In this document: positions 61,171 through 64,000 of the stretch, one piece after another
Layout of the letters: every line of letters begins with the position of its first letter
Numbering within the stretch: the stretch's first letter is position 1
DNA from: Flagellimonas hymeniacidonis
Lineage (GTDB): Bacteria > Bacteroidota > Bacteroidia > Flavobacteriales > Flavobacteriaceae
Length of the DNA: 64,000 bases
Assembly (NCBI RefSeq): GCF_008040165.1
Contig: NZ_VRUR01000002.1
Location: forward strand, 620,001-684,000
Direction of reading: 5' to 3'
The notes under the pieces: model-generated
Database searches by the model: none
What the model was told of the DNA's origin: nothing
Seen by the model: the letters and a program-made list of their open reading frames with translations, nothing else
Program-made: the position numbers and the translations under genes

Positions 61171-62364
61171 TCAGCTGGTTTCCTCCACTCGATTGTCGTC
61201 AAACGCGGAAGGCAATAATTTAGGAATCAATTTAATAAAAATTGGTAACAAAACGGCACCTCCTGGCAACATAAAAATAGCTAAGGAAGGAATACTTTTA
61301 AAGATATCGAGTAATTGGTTTTGAACTTTTTTCTTCTCATCTGAGTCCAATTCTTTCACGGCAGATTTTGATAAAAGCGCAACTAATTCTTTACTTTCAG
61401 TAAGCTCTCTTTTGAGTCTTTTGCTATTTCTTAAAATTAATTTGCTAACGTTTTTCGACATTCCATCATAAAATTGAAGGGCCAAATTTTTGTCTTTTAA
61501 ATAGGCAACTTTGTCGCTATTTTTTTCAAAGAAATCCTTTACAAAATCCAAGGCCGATTTCACCTCTTTTTTAGACTTCTCAAGATCCTTTCCAAGACTC
61601 AGAATATAATCGGATTCTGTATAGTCCAGAGACTTGTCTTCCCAAATGGTCAAGCAAGCCATGTCCATAAAATAATCCTTCTCACATTTGGTAAAATTTT
61701 GCTTTAGTACATCTCTATAGGTACCATCAAAATTCGACTCTTCTGAATTCACATATGTTAAGGAAGATGCTAAAAGTTGTATGAGTTTTGCATCTGCTTT
61801 CTTTGCTTCTTTGGAATTTAGAGCATGGTAGGCAATATTAATAGTTACATATTCCAACAATTGTGCATGTTCCATTATGGAAGTATACCCTTGCAGGTAA
61901 ACTCTAAAAATCAATACATCTACATATAAAAGAGAATTGGTAAGACTGTTCCCAAATGCCCTATTAAAGGCATTCCCGCCTAAGTATATTCTAGAGTCCA
62001 ATAGTTTTTCTAACTGCGATTCCGTCTGTTTTCCACTTAGAATCTTGTTTAGAAAGGATATTTTGCCAACCTCTAAAGATTGATAATAATCAAAAACTGT
62101 GTTTACAAAAAGTTCAAAATCCGAGTCACCTTTTTCAAATCGGAAAGTGAAATAAAGTGCTGTGAGTAAATTGATCTTGGCCACTTCATCCTCAGTCAAA
62201 GCATGCTCAACATCAATAAATGAAGGAATGTCCAGATGGATACCATAGACGAACCCATTCTTTTTTAAATCTTGATATAAACTTTCAAAATTGGGAAAGT
62301 GCGCCGTTTCACCTTGTGCTAGATGCCCAAACTTGTTAATCCATCCAGAAGAAGAGGGGTTCAT
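61171..62364 (-). CDS. LETM1-related biofilm-associated protein
   Basis: 397 aa. The C-terminal 60 residues hold the LETM1-like segment SIPSLAIFMLPGGAVLLPIF followed by IKLIPKLLPSAFDDN, while the long N-terminal part is helical and charged. Members of this family in Bacteroidota carry the name LETM1-related biofilm-associated protein; the biochemical role is unknown. It converges with the LytTR regulator gene, 86 nt apart. Confidence 0.82.
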   Translation of the reverse strand: MNPSSSGWINKFGHLAQGETAHFPNFESLYQDLKKNGFVYGIHLDIPSFIDVEHALTEDEVAKINLLTALYFTFRFEKGDSDFELFVNTVFDYYQSLEVGKISFLNKILSGKQTESQLEKLLDSRIYLGGNAFNRAFGNSLTNSLLYVDVLIFRVYLQGYTSIMEHAQLLEYVTINIAYHALNSKEAKKADAKLIQLLASSLTYVNSEESNFDGTYRDVLKQNFTKCEKDYFMDMACLTIWEDKSLDYTESDYILSLGKDLEKSKKEVKSALDFVKDFFEKNSDKVAYLKDKNLALQFYDGMSKNVSKLILRNSKRLKRELTESKELVALLSKSAVKELDSDEKKKVQNQLLDIFKSIPSLAIFMLPGGAVLLPIFIKLIPKLLPSAFDDNRVEETS

Positions 62365-62490
62365 TAGGTTAAATTTTGTCTTTCAAAATAACACAAATTA
62401 AAAGACTTAATACGAAGAATCGCCATCCTTTTAGGTTAAAAGCACATTAAGTTTTTTTTAACATATAAAAACCAAACCCTCTTTCTAAAG

Positions 62491-62507
62491 GTTCCGTAGG
62501 TAGGAAC
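62491..62507 (+). promoter_or_regulatory. Inverted repeat GTTCC-N7-GGAAC before the DUF4331 genes
   Basis: Short inverted repeat in the leader, 27 nt before the DUF4331 start codon. It could be a regulator site or an ECF-type promoter element; the evidence is slight. Confidence 0.3.
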
Positions 62508-62534
62508 GTAATAAACATAAAAAGTAAATTCAAA

Positions 62535-63227
62535 ATGAAAAAAACAACTAAGTATTTAACAGGCATGGGCACATTGGTCCTTGCAACAATAGCACTAGTG
62601 GCAGCAGATCATATTGATGCGCCATCCTCGAGAGGGACGACTGCCGACATTGCTGATTTTTTTGCATTTGAACCAAGTGAAGGTTCAGATGACACCACTT
62701 TTATTGTAGATCTTCAGTCCGATGTACTGCCAGAACTAGCTTATGGCACCTTTGATGAGGATGTGCTTACTGAAATCAATATTGATTTAGATGGGGATTT
62801 AGTGGAAGATCAGGTGATTCAAGCTATTGCTAGAGATGGTAAAATGTATTTCTTTGGACCTGTTGCCCCATCTACAACGGGATTAAGCAGCCAAGTTTTA
62901 ACTGATGCTGCCCTTGGAAATGTTGAAATATCATCTACAACTCCAATAGTAGAAACAACGACAGAGGGCGTTTCCTTGTTTGCCGGGCCAAGGCAAGATC
63001 CATTTTTCTTTGACTTCTTTCAGTTCAATGCGGTTATCTCTCCAGAGATGGATTCTGCGCCTGGCGGATTTTTTGCTCCCGAGGAAGCAACGGACACCTT
63101 TGATGGGGCCAATACACTTTCCATTGCTATTGAAATTCCAAACAGTATGCTGGGCACTCCAACAGCTACAAATGCATTAGGATTAAATGTGTACAAGACT
63201 TGGGTGACAACAAACAAAAAACAATAA
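62535..63227 (+). CDS. DUF4331 family protein
   Basis: 230 aa with signal peptide MKKTTKYLTGMGTLVLATIA. ADHIDAPSSRGTTADIADFFAFEP is the DUF4331 opening (HxDAPxxxxxPxxDxxDxY/FAF type). The rest is beta-rich with GPRQDPFFFDFFQF. The protein is shorter than many DUF4331 members, and its second half may be supplied by the next gene. Function unknown; the family is often linked to ECF sigma factor loci. Confidence 0.82.
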   Translation: MKKTTKYLTGMGTLVLATIALVAADHIDAPSSRGTTADIADFFAFEPSEGSDDTTFIVDLQSDVLPELAYGTFDEDVLTEINIDLDGDLVEDQVIQAIARDGKMYFFGPVAPSTTGLSSQVLTDAALGNVEISSTTPIVETTTEGVSLFAGPRQDPFFFDFFQFNAVISPEMDSAPGGFFAPEEATDTFDGANTLSIAIEIPNSMLGTPTATNALGLNVYKTWVTTNKKQ

Positions 63228-63250
63228 TTAAACATTTAAAATTTAGAAAC

Positions 63251-63994
63251 ATGAAACTTAAGCAGATTAAAAGCATAATGGCCTCACTATTTATTTTGAG
63301 TTTAGTGGTAGCCTGTAGCAGTGATGACGACGCAATGGTGCCAGATGATATGGCTATGGATGATGATATGATGATGGATGATGATATGATGGACGATGAC
63401 ATGATGGGGGTAGACTTTTCTGGAACCTTTTCCCAAGTAGATTTTATGGGGAGACCAGGAATAAATACCACTTTAAGTTTTGACTTGGATGGACAATCCA
63501 GCGTGAAAGATGCACATAACGTAGCTATTCCTTCAGAGATGGTAAGCATTTTTCAAGAAGGTTTTGAAAACAGATTGGAACAATACCATGATGTATACGC
63601 CAACAAGTTAGGGTTGGATCCCGCCGCTGTAAACTATGAAAACAACATTCTTGGTTTGGATGCCACCACGCTTACCACTGTTTTGGCAGCAGATGTATTG
63701 GAAGTAGCACCAGATTTACCTACCACTTACTTTAATCCGGGGACCGATTTTGATAATGATGGGCGCATTTTGGTTCCAGATGGTGACGAGGTTGCTTTAA
63801 CAGGAAGAACACCTAGTGACGATATTATTGATGTTTCTTTGATATTGTTCTTTGGTGGAGCGGAAGGCAATCGCTTTAGCGGACAAGATTTGGATGACGA
63901 TGGTGTGTCAGACCTGCCCAGATTGACTTCAGACGGAGTAGGCTTAACCGCCGAGATTTCTACAACTTTCCCTTATTTGGGAAATCCTGAGTAA
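63251..63994 (+). CDS. Lipoprotein with acidic-Met linker, DUF4331-like
   Basis: 247 aa, complete just inside the window. Signal peptide ends VVACSSDDDAM (lipobox). A linker rich in Asp and Met follows (DDMMMDDDMMDDDMM), then a DUF4331-type domain containing GRPGINTTLSFDLDGQ and RTPSDDIIDVSLILFFGG. It starts 23 nt after the first DUF4331 gene, so the two form an operon that probably runs out of the window. The Met-rich linker might bind copper or be a flexible spacer. Confidence 0.78.
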   Translation: MKLKQIKSIMASLFILSLVVACSSDDDAMVPDDMAMDDDMMMDDDMMDDDMMGVDFSGTFSQVDFMGRPGINTTLSFDLDGQSSVKDAHNVAIPSEMVSIFQEGFENRLEQYHDVYANKLGLDPAAVNYENNILGLDATTLTTVLAADVLEVAPDLPTTYFNPGTDFDNDGRILVPDGDEVALTGRTPSDDIIDVSLILFFGGAEGNRFSGQDLDDDGVSDLPRLTSDGVGLTAEISTTFPYLGNPE

Positions 63995-64000
63995 TTGCTA

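Noticed and set aside
1..64000. tRNA, rRNA, IS elements, prophage or integrase genes
   Set aside because: None recognised by eye on either strand; a tRNA or covariance-model scan was not possible.

Overview
The window is low-GC DNA from a marine member of the Flavobacteriaceae (Bacteroidota). Gene families point there: a PL7 alginate lyase with a DEH/KDG catabolic operon, SusC-like TonB receptors including a TonB/DUF4249 pair, a PorP/SprF type IX secretion protein, a PadR/PspC/head-GIN operon, LytS/LytTR with 2TM proteins, a LETM1-related biofilm protein and DUF4331 proteins. Several promoters fit the Bacteroidota form TTG-N~20-TAnnTTTG, and strong A/T-flanked hairpin terminators are common. 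The closest genus cannot be fixed from this sequence; Zobellia/Maribacter/Arenibacter-like is an inference.

Layout. 1-7479: alginate use, with the end of a PL7 lyase, a FadR-type GntR regulator, a hexuronate-type MFS carrier, two SDR reductases, KDG kinase, KDPG aldolase and an unusual Nramp-like transporter lacking the metal motifs. 7613-11261 (minus): a tightly overlapped operon with DUF1611 protein, alanine/ornithine-type racemase, VanX-like dipeptidase, cupin and very small proteins, suggesting metabolism of D-amino acids or peptides. 11749-12309: AraC regulator. 12310-13480: a gene-poor stretch with an orphan terminator. 13481-14449: trxB. 14526-18666 (minus): lipocalin-like protein, then the envelope operon DUF4870/PadR/PspC/head-GIN. 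18828-22160: DUF4442, TIGR00266, a 16-copy heptamer array, DUF2461, NudK and MsrA. 22569-25661: beta-propeller lipoprotein, PBP4-like peptidase and a small conserved protein.

25706-36419 is a redox/signalling block: OxyR; a cNMP-binding/PAS-like/AAA+/Fis sigma-54 activator; OsmC behind a -24/-12 promoter with three near-palindromic upstream sites; pyruvate:ferredoxin oxidoreductase; and a large TPR-histidine kinase-receiver-nucleotide cyclase. The cyclase could supply the nucleotide sensed by the activator (inference).

36633-56722 holds a TonB receptor, DoxX, GNAT, PorP/SprF, PaiB, an EEP hydrolase, an S9 peptidase, an MBOAT/SGNH-type surface acylation cluster, a class C beta-lactamase-like lipoprotein, the TonB/DUF4249 pair and a GHL10-like lipoprotein. 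56899-61084 is a LytS-type kinase/LytTR regulator system with five 2TM domains. Three promoters (before 36633, 56899 and 59041) share the same layout: two 9-bp ACAnTTCAn-like repeats with 21-bp period, then a -7 TTTG exactly 46 bp after the start of the second repeat. This suggests an autoregulated LytTR regulon that also includes the TonB receptor at 36633. The window ends with a LETM1-related protein and two DUF4331 proteins.
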